In this document: piece after piece, positions 54,601 through 64,000 of the stretch
Layout of the letters: the number at the start of each line of letters is the position of its first letter
How positions within the stretch are numbered: position 1 is the first letter of the stretch
From: Pomphorhynchus laevis
Lineage: Eukaryota > Acanthocephala > Palaeacanthocephala > Echinorhynchida > Pomphorhynchidae
DNA: 64,000 nucleotides
Reading direction: 5' to 3'
Assembly: GCA_012934845.2 (NCBI GenBank)
Contig: WNNJ02001259.1
Span: 57,906 to 121,905 of the forward strand
Made by a program: the position numbers and the translations under genes
The notes under the pieces: generated by a model
The model's input: only the letters and a program-made list of their open reading frames with translations
What the model was told of the DNA's origin: nothing
Databases searched by the model: none

Positions 54601-56914
54601 AATATTTATAAACTTTATATAAAGTTTATACTGGTATAATATTATTTTGCATAATTAAATAAAAATAGTAGTCCGGTAATTAAATTATTTTAGTTTTTTA
54701 AAGATTCTTAACAATTTTCTTTTGTACATAGTCGCTTCTTAGTCAACTTAGGAATATAAATTTTCGAATTTAACAGATTTTCGCGCAACATATTTATTAA
54801 TAAATGTTGATTAATATAATCCACGAAAGATGTTTGTGGGTTTTGAATCCTCTTGTAGACCAATATATGATATAATTATAATTATTCACAATTTCTTCCA
54901 GCCATTTAGTTGGGCTAAAATTGTACAAAATATTCTTTTTATTTATTAGACCAAAAGGATATTTTATATCTTTAGACAAATCGAATAAAAAATACATATT
55001 TAAAGATGCATATTCAAAATATCTATTTAAAATACATATTTTATTAGCGAGGCAATTAAATACATTTTTAAAATTAGGTGAGCAAGTTTGCATAGGTCGA
55101 GTTGCTATGTTCGCATCTGATTAAAAAATGATATGCACGAAATTTCAAGTAGTTTATTGCTTCGGCGATAAAAGATGTATATTTAAACACATTTTTTAAA
55201 GTGAATTTTTTTATTGTGTATTTTTATGAAATCAGTCATAAATACTTATTTAAAAATTGCAAAAAATAGTAAAGATTATAAAAGTAACCGAAACTGCTAA
55301 GACTTAACGGCAAATATTTTACGGGCAAAGTTCTTATCACCGGTCAAATTTTTACAAATTTTCAGAAATGTAATTTTGGAATTTGTGTCTGCATTTTTAG
55401 TTCGTCACAATGGCACAATAACATTCGATGATGTCATTGATATTGCAAGACTCTTGCAACCTCGTTCAATGTCAAGACAACTAGTTGGTACAGTCAAATC
55501 AGTTCTAGGTAATTCGACAATTTAGAATTAAATTAATTTAACAATTAATGATTTGGTATTCTATCATTTTGCAAAATGTAATGTGTAATTTAAATAATTA
55601 ATCGCATTTGGTTTAGTTAGGCTACCGAGAATTTTGCTTGTATTTTTACATAAATAAAATTTGGTGTATATATTTAGTCGTAAGTTAATATTTTTTAGAT
55701 ATTTGTAGTCTATATTATAGTCTACATATATATTTATATACATTAGTGTCTATTGATATATATTTTTTAATGCATTCATTATTTAATTTAGATATTTTAG
55801 CATTTGCGCGAAGCGAAAATAAAGATTTTTTTTTAATTTTTGTAGTGCTAATGTGGTGTTAAACGTATTGTAAATACTGTTTTAATGAAATATTGATTAG
55901 ATTAATATTAAGATTTTTATAATTAGTATTATTAAATAAGCCTAGCGTTGCCGAATGGTGAGGGCGTGCGCATTGCAAACTCTATGTACGGGTTCAAACC
56001 TCGAGCGTGCACTCTCTATTGACTTCTCTTTGGCACACCTAAATGCCACAAGATCGCGTTGTCGAAAGACGTTGGGGCACCCGATGATGAAGCGTGTTCA
56101 CTCTTCATTTTTATTAAATAATAATCAAGAATTTTAATATTTATTAAAACGTTTTTTTAATATTCATGTATTTTAATAATAATTATTAAAATACAATGGT
56201 CTGTATACTTAAATACATTCATAATGGCTAATTACTATAATTTTCGCCTAATGCACATTGTGACGGTCAACACGGTAGTTTATGAAAAGTCAGTTTATTT
56301 AAGTAGCAGAAACTAGAATAAATATGATAACTTTTATAATTAGGATAAGTTTCTTATTTGTTAGTTTCTAATAGGATAAGTTTCTTAATTATAAATAACA
56401 AATTGCAAAATCCCACATTTGCTAGTGAGTACTTATTAACGCATTATCGAGCATTTATGATTTAAGCGATCAATAATTCGCTAAGCCCTATTCTGCAACG
56501 ATCTCAGGTTGATATACAAACGCATGAGTATTATCTAGGATTGCCTGGTAGTCTTTGATAAGTTATGGCTTTACGCATCATGATTATGTATTGAGTTTGA
56601 TTAACTATGGATTAGAAATCATCTTTCATTACCTAACACAAGCATCACGATTAAATGTCTTTTAAAGTAACTTTTGAGGTCATTTTTAAGTCACTAGCCG
56701 TTCTAAAAAATTAGGAAGTAATTTTTTTTAAATCACAATAGATGAAAAGCTGTATTAAAATGCATCATTAGACGATTTTATAAGTTTGCAAAGGCGTGAT
56801 GTTTTTATTTAAGGAACGTGTAACTCAGTTGGCTGCTTGATAGATGGAAAATCTCCTCGTCAAGTAATTAACGCAATCAATGAGGGTACATTGGCTGTGC
56901 CCTCGGTAATGTAA
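51605..56914 (+). CDS. RPL12: Ribosomal protein eL12/RPL12 paralogue, five exons, diverged exon 2
   Basis: Exons 51605-51641, 51691-51764, 53347-53536, 55401-55508 and 56814-56914 join in frame to 169 codons plus stop (human RPL12 165 aa). RPL12 (bacterial L11 family) sits at the base of the P stalk on the 60S subunit. Exon 1 gives [12 protein letters not shown]. Exon 2 gives VFIKCRGGD and then [10 protein letters not shown] where the family has (A/G)PKIGPLGL. Exon 3 gives the RNA-binding domain start [40 protein letters not shown]. Exon 4 gives [15 protein letters not shown], exon 5 [17 protein letters not shown]. Intron 1 is only 49 bp. No stop or splice defect is seen, yet the N-terminal PKIG motif is lost and residues entering exon 3 ([11 protein letters not shown]) are also unusual. 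It may be a diverging paralogue or an early pseudogene. The second copy (61420) looks canonical. Confidence 0.88.
52010..52086. repeat. Large imperfect palindrome in RPL12 intron 2
   Basis: Outer arms GTTTTGACGTTAA/TTAACGTCAAAAC, inner arms GCTTCGATTTG/CAAATCGAAGC with a CTG loop. The middle sections also pair except where C in one arm faces the equivalent of T. About 37 bp per arm. The same palindrome is present at 61879-61955, so it predates the duplication. Confidence 0.75.
54797..55120 (-). other. Unrecognised ORF in RPL12 intron 3
   Basis: A minus-strand frame of about 105 codons ([40 protein letters not shown], ending [18 protein letters not shown]). In such AT-rich DNA this could be chance, but the composition is somewhat protein-like. 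It may be a remnant of a mobile element. No family recognised. Confidence 0.2.
55940..56115 (+). mobile_element. tRNA-derived SINE in RPL12 intron 4
   Basis: A box GTTGCCGAATGG (55947-55958, Leu/Ser-tRNA-like) and B box GGGTTCAAACC (55990-56000) in a tRNA-like head, followed by about 110 bp of moderately GC-rich unique body (TTGGCACACC, GCGTTGTCGAAAGACG, CACCCGATGATGAAGCG) ending at a TTTTTATTAAATAATAAT tail. The acceptor and anticodon stems do not pair well, so it is not a functional tRNA. The body differs from the SINEs at 7340-8003, so it is a second SINE family. Confidence 0.6.
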
Positions 56915-57757
56915 GCCTTTAGAGAATATGGAAAATAACGATTTTGTGTTTAGGATAAAATTACCGCAACAGTATAGACAGAAGCTTGCTATTTTTTTAA
57001 ATTAAACAATTCGCGTTTTTTTTCTTGGAATAATTTAGCGGACTCTGTGCTGATCTTCTTTCTAACACATGTTTTCTTTATATCGATTCATAATTTTTAT
57101 TAATTACTTAATTCGCAACCTAATTGTGTACTTAAATCTAAATATGTACTTGAATACTAGGAATGTAACTAAAACAGCAAATTTTAATATAATTTTGTGC
57201 TCAAATTCAGTTGAGCTCATTACTGTATAGATTAGATTCTTAAACCACGAACAACAAAGCTAATTAAGAAACAAATGGATTTACTTGTATATAGAAAAGT
57301 TTGTAAACATAATTTTTAGATTCCGAAATCACAAAATCAATCAGTTTCATAGATGGACATTAGCATCGCAGAATCTATCGAAGTGTGGTCTTTGTATTTT
57401 AGCACATAAAGCTGATGAACGTGCATTGGAGGAGAGAATCCATCCGGGTAGGTATTATCTTCGAATTTAATAACATAACTGCTTTGAGTAGTCGGCGGTG
57501 GGGATGCTACTTTTTTTTTAAAAGCACGTTGTTTGTGGAAACAAGGCTAACACAATCTCAAAACCAAATATACGAAGTTTAGTTTAATATTAATAATTAA
57601 TTTATTATCAATAATCTAAATTAATCTGTTATCAATAAAATGTTTTCTAAATTATAGTCTTCTATTTTTTTAATTTTTTTTAAGAATTGCAACAATTTGT
57701 AACGACCAATACAAATATAAATGTACAAGTCACAGTACAATCATTTGACATTGAAGA
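56915..57757. other. Intergenic between RPL12 paralogue and calreticulin copy
   Basis: AT-rich. A short exon-like stretch near 57402-57449 (HKADERALEERIHPG before GTAGGT) is protein-like but isolated. An A-rich run on the minus strand at 57664-57683, about 75 nt past the calreticulin stop, could be the poly(A) tail of a retrocopy. Confidence 0.35.
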
Positions 57758-58921
57758 TTAGAGCTCTTCGTTTGTGTGCATACTTGAGGACCCCGTATGC
57801 TCGTCGTGGTTTGACGCCTTTCCAAAACCGCCGTGTCCGGAATAAACGACATCCATGGTGTCCACATCACTCATATCCTCAAAGTCTTTGTCATCGCCGT
57901 CATCCGAAATCTTATCATCTGTGGGCTTTCCGACGCACGCATTTTCTCCATTTCTTTGTCGACGATCTTTTTCTTGACAGTTCGCTCCTTCTTTGACGTC
58001 TCAAATATGGCGTCCTCTGCCTGTCTTGCCAAATCAACATCATCAGTGACCAGAAAAGTCATTAAAAATCGTGCCTGACTTGACTTGCCACACGTCGATC
58101 CTAATTAAACCAATGTCCTTGAATATTCCTATTGTATGATCCTCGACATACTCCGGGTTGGGAATTTGTTTTGCAATCCAGGGTCCCCTGTAGTCGGGAT
58201 TATCAATAGTACGCGGCACCCATTTGCCCATGTATGCTGGGTTCGTTTTCATTGGGGCGGACCCGTCACCGTCGACTTCATCGTCCCAATCACCTGGCTT
58301 TGCTGCTTTAAGGTCCTCTAGGAGTTCAGGCAGCTTCCAATTTTCAGGAATTTTGTCTTCGGGATCAGCAATCCGCTCTCGGTCATCCCAATCCGACGGC
58401 TTGGCATCAGACGGGTATGCGATTTCGTGGGGTTGCAGAATTGGCCAGTCGTCGGTTAAATTTTCCGCTTGAACAAACTCGTTGTCGATACTTACTTCGT
58501 ATGACCGATTAGACGCATAGAGATGCAACGTGTAAACGTGCGTGAACACGTCGTCCTTGCCCTTAGGGCTCGATTTACAATTATAGCTTGTGCCATTGTG
58601 ATTTATGATAACGTGCACGATTCGCCTTTGACGACCACAGATATTGGGACCAAACATGATGTAATATGGTGTAGAGTCTGTAAGCGTTTCCTGAACTGAA
58701 AAGCTTCACGTAACCGTCTCCGCAATCAATATCCTGTTCGAATGCCACCGAAAATTGTACGATGAGATCGTTATCCTCAGTGCTGGCATGAGTCGCAAAC
58801 CGTTTAGACATCCAATAAAAACGGTCATTTTCAGTTGTTTTCAGTCCGATAGACTTTGATTCATTGGAGTTCTTTGTCGCAACTACAAACTTGCCTTGTG
58901 GCTTGTCCGACTTTGTCACTT
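57758..58921 (-). pseudogene. Calreticulin, intronless, 5'-truncated, frameshifted copy
   Basis: Calreticulin is the ER Ca2+-binding lectin chaperone. The N-domain starts partway (TKSDKPQGKFVVATKN) with no signal peptide. VQFSVAFEQDIDCGDGYVKLF follows, then IMFGPNICG after a +1 frameshift near 58693, HVIINHNGTSYNC, and P-domain repeats AKPSDWDDRERIADPEDK, KPGDWDDEVDG, NPAYMGKWVPRTIDNPDYRG. The globular domain closes with IDVWQVKSGTIFNDF. A second +1 shift near 58060 leads to LVTDDVDLARQAEDAIFE. A third shift near 57931 leads to an acidic C-terminus (KISDDGDDKDFEDMSD) ending HTNEEL-stop, an ER-retrieval-like NEEL. Three indels, no introns, a missing 5' end and an A-rich run after the 3' end suggest a processed pseudogene. 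Assembly indels in a real exon are the alternative. Confidence 0.82.
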
Positions 58922-59069
58922 TAATGCAGAGAAAGAAATGAATTACTTCTAGTAATTCACTTAGTTAAGATGCCCATGTATTTTAATTTCAACGATTGTT
59001 TGCATAAGTTCGCATCAATACCTAAAATTAATACAGATCCTTTCTTTAATTGATTATTATTTAATTTAG

Positions 59070-59200
59070 GCGAGCAGACTCGAGCAGATTTAAATCAAAT
59101 TTGAAGCAGATGATCCTATAAAAGTCACTGTACTGAAATCTATCGATGAAGAATCCATTATCGGCTTTAGATAAAGAATCAATTACATAGCTGATCAGTA
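59070..59200 (+). pseudogene. EIF5A: eIF5A exon 3 pseudo-copy
   Basis: After an acceptor-like TTAATTTAG the sequence GCGAGCAG repeats the eIF5A exon 3 start, followed by a 10-bp insertion repeating CGAGCAG and an early TGA. The downstream part ([15 protein letters not shown] in another frame) and an extra 30-bp block near the stop are recognisable. No exons 1-2 accompany it, so it is a by-product of the tandem duplication. Confidence 0.88.
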
Positions 59201-59602
59201 ACATATTTTACTAAAAAGAATTAATCGGGAGCAGACAATTACGGCTATTTACTGTTCTCGTCTCTTTTATTCAATGCGCTGTCTAAATGTTAAAAAGATC
59301 TGATGCTTCTTCGATTTTTTATATAGCGCTTGTTTTTTAGCAAAGAGATTACACCTGTTTAAACGAGCAATTTCGAAAGCTCTTTTTAGCCTTATCAATA
59401 CTATGGGTGGTCATCAATTGTAGTAAAAACAACAATTTCCTTACTTTGATACTTAATCGTTCGTCACGAATCATTTGAATTAATTTGGACACGATACATT
59501 TGTAAACAAGCTTTTGGATAACTTAAAATGGCATATAAAATTGATATGAAATCAAATTAAAAAATTTTCGATTGCAAAAGAAACATATTTTAAAATACTT
59601 TT

Positions 59603-60483
59603 TTTTGCAATTGTTCAAAATTGCAAATCCATCATGCATTTTAAAAAATTGTAAATTTTAAATTATTAAAACATACCACCTATGTTTTAATAAATGGAAT
59701 TAAAAATCAAAAAAATTAAACTCAAACGTAATCCCTAATGTTTTCAATTTAAACACGCCCTTTTTAGCATATTGGACCTTTTTTTACTGTTTAATTCTAC
59801 TATATATTTTAAATTCTATTTACACTAGGTTTACGTCTGTAACTATAAATTCTTCTTTTTCAATACTTAAAATGTTCTGATATTTTTGCTACTTTATAGG
59901 ATTTCTGAATAATTTTTTTGATATCGATCTTTTAAATTGATTTATTTTTATTTCGTCGACCTTGCTTTAAAATTAGATATAATAGAAATAATGGGTTGAA
60001 ATCAATTATCTTTCGTGGGTTGCGTGAGAACATGAGAGCAAAAGGATTCTTACATTTTTACTATTTCACCGATTCGGAGTAACTAAATACATGTGTCTTC
60101 TGATAATCGGTATCTTTGAATATATTTCATCAGCTCAATTATTCTTAAATTATCAGATGATCATATTTAATGATGTTGCATGTCACGTCGTACATCATTT
60201 TGGTTTAAAGCGCTTAAAATCACTTGCCTCTAATGAATATTGATATCATAAAGACGATGAATGGTTGATTTAATATCTTCAGAGTTTGATTTGATTTTAA
60301 TTAAAAAAATATTTTATTAATATTAATAAAATTATAATTTTGTTGACCCTTCATTTTAGTTTATATTTTTATTGTTGTTCGCTATTCGGATTTGCATATC
60401 TGCAATAATAAATCGATTGCCCGTAAAAATTTAAATATTTTTGAAAATGCATGATGGATTTGCAATTTTGAACAATTGCAAAA
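59603..60483. mobile_element. 881-bp TIR element, copy B
   Basis: Exact positional counterpart of 50389-51269 (offset 9214), including both 40-bp inverted ends, almost without substitutions. It arrived by segmental duplication, not by a separate insertion. Confidence 0.65.
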
Positions 60484-60710
60484 TAATGTTTTTTCTGTAA
60501 TCATCACTTTTTAAAGTTGATTTTATTTCGATTTTGTCAATTCTATTTTTCAATTTCCTTGTACATGTGTCGAGTAAAGATGTGTATTAAATTTATAATT
60601 GTATTTTAAGTTTATTTGAACCAACATAGTTTAGCTGGATCATCGAGTTTATTGATCGAAGAAATATCGATCATCGAACTCGAAGTTGAGATAAGTGCAA
60701 ATGTGCTTTA

Positions 60711-61311
60711 ATAAATGGAATTTGAGAAATGTCAATTTGTTTTAGTACAACATCTGCTGTAGAAATCTAGGTCAACAGTTCCAATAAAGGGCTACGGCAG
60801 TAAATTAACTGTATTTTTATAAAAATATGTTTGCGTTTTATATTTGCATTTCATTAACTTGGTCATGTTTATATTTTATCCACATATTTATAGTTTTGAA
60901 TCAAAAATATGAGCATTCAATAATTAATAAATTCCCTATTTTTGATTTAAATCATCCACACATACACTGACAAAATTTGCAATTTGGAATATTCCCAATT
61001 AATTCGTATAATTTAAAAGTTTTTTTCAGATTTAAGTTTTTTTTGAGATATATTTTTTAAATCGTTATTATATTCCTTATCTGACATCTCTGTGATATAA
61101 TGTTTATTTTAAGGGATTAAGGTTTTTCAAGGGGAAGTATAGAAATGTTTACAGCTTTTAGCTAATTTTATTCATTGTGCTAAAATTGATTGTTTCAAAT
61201 CCTAATATAATTATTTAACTAATTTTTTATGCTATATGTATTAATTTTAATTAATTTAACTAAAATAGCATTATTTAATTGAAATAACATTAATTAGCTT
61301 AAATGGGTTCA
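60711..61311. other. 601-bp block present only in duplication copy B
   Basis: Copy A goes directly from GTGCTTTA to GTGAATAAT; copy B has about 601 bp between them. The block starts ATAAATGGAATTTG and ends TTAAATGGGTTCA. It is AT-rich and non-coding. Insertion in B or deletion in A are both possible. Confidence 0.7.
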
Positions 61312-61419
61312 GTGAATAATTTTTTAATTTAAGTATGAAATGACAATGTAAATTGTTTAAAATTTTCTGTTATTTTATCATTAGTTAATAATGAATGTTC
61401 TTTCAGATTGTCTGCTTAA

Positions 61420-61579
61420 ATGGGACCAAAGTTTGATCCAACTGCCGTTTACACAGGTATAACGAGTTTCCGAAAGAAATATTTATTTTTTAAACATTAT
61501 TTTAGTGTTCATCAGGTGCCGAGGTGGAGAAATTCCTAGCACTACAGTACTTGGACCCAAAATCGGTTCCTTTGGTCTT
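61420..61579 (+). CDS. RPL12: Ribosomal protein eL12/RPL12, canonical copy, exons 1-2 (partial)
   Basis: Exon 1 61420-61456 ([12 protein letters not shown]) and exon 2 61506-61579 (VFIRCRGGE, then STTVLGPKIGSFGL) join through a 49-bp intron with the same splice sites as the upstream copy. This matches the family N-terminus (PPKFDP..., [22 protein letters not shown] in vertebrates), including the PKIG loop of L11-family proteins that contacts the GTPase-associated rRNA. Exons 3-5 lie beyond the window. Because this copy keeps the conserved motif, it is the better candidate for the functional ribosomal protein gene. Confidence 0.85.
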
Positions 61580-61878
61580 GTAAGCTAAACAATTTTTTTT
61601 ATAAAATAAAAATTCGTTTTAAAACACTAATTCGTAAAATTTTAACTTTTACAAACACGAATTCGTAAAATTTTGAACTCGTTAAATATTAACTATTACA
61701 TTGAATAACTTATGCTCTGAAGTTTCCGTTATTGAATACTAAAGACTTGCTGTTCCCAAGATTATTTACTTCGTATTTTTCATTATGTATTAATAAATGT
61801 TTTTGTTTAGGAGCTTCTGAATAGAAACTTCAGAGTAGAAAGTTTTATTCTCTCATTCTTTTATTCAATTAAAAAAGT

Positions 61879-61955
61879 GTTTTGACGTTAATAATGCGAC
61901 TGTGGCTTCGATTTGCTGCAAATCGAAGCAACAATCACATTCTTAACGTCAAAAC
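61879..61955. repeat. Large imperfect palindrome, duplicate of 52010-52086
   Basis: Same sequence and position relative to RPL12 exon 2 as in copy A (offset 9869). Confidence 0.75.
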
Positions 61956-62977
61956 CCTTGTTCGATTAAATTACTGTTTTTATTAAACCTCAAACATTTA
62001 GCACGAATAATCGATATAATGATTCAAAATCACCGCGTATACAGAGCTGGTGCGTTGATTTATATAGCGAAATTTATATAACAGGTCTGCAAAGCCTGTA
62101 TACTTGATTTCAACCCACACAAGTTTTTGAAATTAAAATAACAATAAAAGCTGTTTAAATGACATCGTAACAATACATTTTCAAAATGATAACATCACAC
62201 GAGATGTTAGTTAATGCGTTTGATATAAAAGTTGCAAATGAAATAAAGAGTATGGATAGTAGCCAGAAAATATGTAGTGATAATTTGGGATTAGAAAACA
62301 CGACCAATTTGCTAACCATTATGCTTATTTTCGGAAATGCTGAGCAATAAAACGAATTCATTTGTATATTTCGCTATCTTCCGGTAAAATAACAAAAAGA
62401 AACGTACAATTTGTTGATCAATATAATATTTATAGTTTTATGAATTGATTTTGATTTAATTATTGATTTCAATTGAAATATGACTAAATGACGATTAATA
62501 ATTTTTAATTATTAATATAATAATTAAATTTAGCTGAATTTAAACATTTGCTAAATATTCATTTGCTTGTTTAAAGGGAACAACGTTTGTTTTTCTAAAG
62601 GCACAGGCATATATAATTTCGTCTGTTAGTAATTTTACTCTGCAACACTAATCAAATAATCTACAGTGTAGCCTTACTAGACAACAAAGAGAATAAGGTT
62701 GTTTAAAATTATTCGTTTTTTCGATATTCTTGAGGTCATTCGCTGTCGAGCCAGATCTTATGTTGATTCGATATCTTTCCAGACTACAAAGGAACCTCGG
62801 TCATATGTAACTGCGGCTGTCGGTTGTTCCTCAGATTTCATAGCCATACATTAAATTAGAAAAATCTTAACGACTATGGGAACGAATATTGAGCGATAAA
62901 TATAAAACTACCCGAAGGCACATTTGTTCCTTTGCTATGACGAATTTATAAAAACAACGTATTAGCTAATCAGATAA

Positions 62978-63902
62978 ATATCTTAATATCACGTGAGTTC
63001 CTACTGTCGCTCAAGAACAATACCGCTAAACACTTAAACATCTTTACATTTGGTTGTAACTTTTTCACAATCCGGATTTCTGATGACCCTTTGATCCAAA
63101 ACAAACTAATTGTATTTGTATTAGAAAATCTACTAACTATCCTGCATTGTACCTTATTACCTATTCGTGAATCGATCAAAAGCACGCTAACTTATTAAAA
63201 TCGAAACCAGCAAAAAACATTTGTAAAAGCATAGATCCACAAAACATTTGTTTTGAAAGGGCGAACTTTTACAACGTATAAGAATTTTTTGTGAGAGTGA
63301 AAATGTTTGATCCGTAGTTCCGTTGCCTCGACTAAATCACAATCATTTTCAATCATTTTTTTTCAATTTCAATCATTTTCTTGAAAAATTCTATCTAGTA
63401 ACTTAGCGAGTTTATCAGACTGATAGATATTTAAATGGAATTCACCCTATAGATTCGTTTCATCATCCCGTTTTATCACTCACTGGGAATCCTTTTCAAC
63501 TTTAATGCAATTCTTAAGATACTTGTTAACCTCTTTCAAGATTTCAACATTAATGGTCTTAAGAGCTTTATGTCGAATCACCTAAACACTAGCGCATTTG
63601 TTATTTTGTCGTCTATTTATAACTATAATTATGACATGATATGTAACCGACATGATTAAATGTCTGTTCTAAATATTCTTCGTCTACCTCGGTCAAAGAA
63701 GGTACACCAGGTGAATTTTCTAAAATGCTTATTAGAACAATGTTGTTAAGCATAGACCTTTTAGACGACGGTTTTGGGTGTTTTCTGCTTATCAACACAA
63801 AGTTGATTGTCAAATAAAAATATGTTAGAAGCTGGTCTATGGTCAGTAAGCTCACAGACTTCGCCCAAGTTGCCCTTGCTATTATCTCTACGGCTGATAC
63901 AA
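62978..63902. other. 925-bp block present only in duplication copy B
   Basis: It lies in RPL12 intron 2 between CAGATAA and GTC(A/G). On the minus strand it contains protein-like stretches (LENSPGVPSLTEVDEEYLEQTF at 63650-63720; RHKALKTINVEILKEVNKYL and FHLNIYQSDKLAKLLDRIF at 63380-63580) with a few stops between, so it may be a decayed transposable element or gene fragment. No family recognised and no terminal repeats seen. Confidence 0.5.
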
Positions 63903-64000
63903 GTCGGTTAGTTCATTATTCGTCTGAAAATCAGATGTGGCTTAGACTGCCACACCCGTGAATTTACAATAGAGCAGTTTATACCATACTAAGACAGGAC

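Larger units (their letters stand above)
58974..64000. repeat. Segmental duplication, copy B (runs off the window)
   Basis: Homologous to 49789-53210, in the same orientation about 9.2-10.8 kb downstream. It carries a dead eIF5A exon 3, the whole 3' flank, the 881-bp TIR element, RPL12 exons 1-2 and most of intron 2. It holds two extra blocks (60711-61311 and 62978-63902). Similarity to copy A is still present at the last base, so RPL12 exon 3 is expected within about 150 bp outside the window. Confidence 0.9.

Noticed and set aside
55940-56010. Functional tRNA gene in RPL12 intron 4
   Set aside because: A and B boxes are good but the acceptor and anticodon stems do not pair. A SINE head fits better.
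57721-58078. Plus-strand ORFs of 81-91 codons
   Set aside because: They are antisense shadows of the calreticulin copy.
1-64000. CRISPR array, operons or bacterial contamination
   Set aside because: No regularly spaced direct repeats; spliced ribosomal and translation-factor genes and LINEs show nuclear eukaryotic DNA throughout.

Overview
This is a eukaryotic, almost certainly invertebrate-animal, genome segment. Host genes are split by GT/AG introns of 49 bp to about 2.3 kb. The DNA is AT-rich, and the recognisable host products (CLIC, eIF5A, eL12/RPL12, calreticulin) are animal-like. The sequence alone does not fix the phylum. A complete hammerhead ribozyme, tRNA-derived SINEs and splice acceptors placed 2 to 13 nt before start codons would suit a flatworm-like or other spliced-leader-using animal, but that is inference.

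Layout. (1) 1-10.1 kb: a CLIC gene (2755-3489, minus) lies among hairpin-rich AT repeats (family HR), a type III hammerhead ribozyme at 4959-5042, two inverted tRNA-derived SINEs at 7340-8003 and a small structured GC island at 8620-8698. (2) 10.1-44.0 kb: a retrotransposon graveyard. Family A (CR1/L2-like, APE endonuclease plus RT) has four copies. Related jockey/CR1-like families B, C and D have one, two and one. Family E (LINE with a C-terminal Cys/His motif) has two. Family U (RT plus a putative restriction-like endonuclease, Utopia/RLE-like) has four fragments. A Ty3/gypsy element with about 110-bp LTRs (26234-34547, minus) has been split by a D copy and a C copy. Nearly all are broken by stops and frameshifts. 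(3) 44-64 kb: a housekeeping cluster. eIF5A has three exons (46788-49987), with a dead Penelope-like RT in intron 2. A five-exon RPL12 paralogue (51605-56914) follows, then a frameshifted, intronless, 5'-truncated calreticulin copy (57758-58921, minus).

A tandem segmental duplication links 49789-53210 with 58974-64000. The second copy carries a dead eIF5A last exon and the first two exons of a second RPL12, which runs off the window. The two RPL12 copies are nearly identical around exon 1 and intron 1 but differ at 24 of 74 positions in exon 2. The second copy keeps the canonical L11-family PKIG motif and the first has lost it.

Most notable items: the complete hammerhead ribozyme; the exon-confined divergence of RPL12; a 3'-terminal hairpin kept, with compensatory changes, in LINE families A-D; perfect small-loop palindromes in dead LINE copies that sibling copies lack, pointing to template-switch mutations; and SINEs whose 3' half has a degenerate hammerhead layout.
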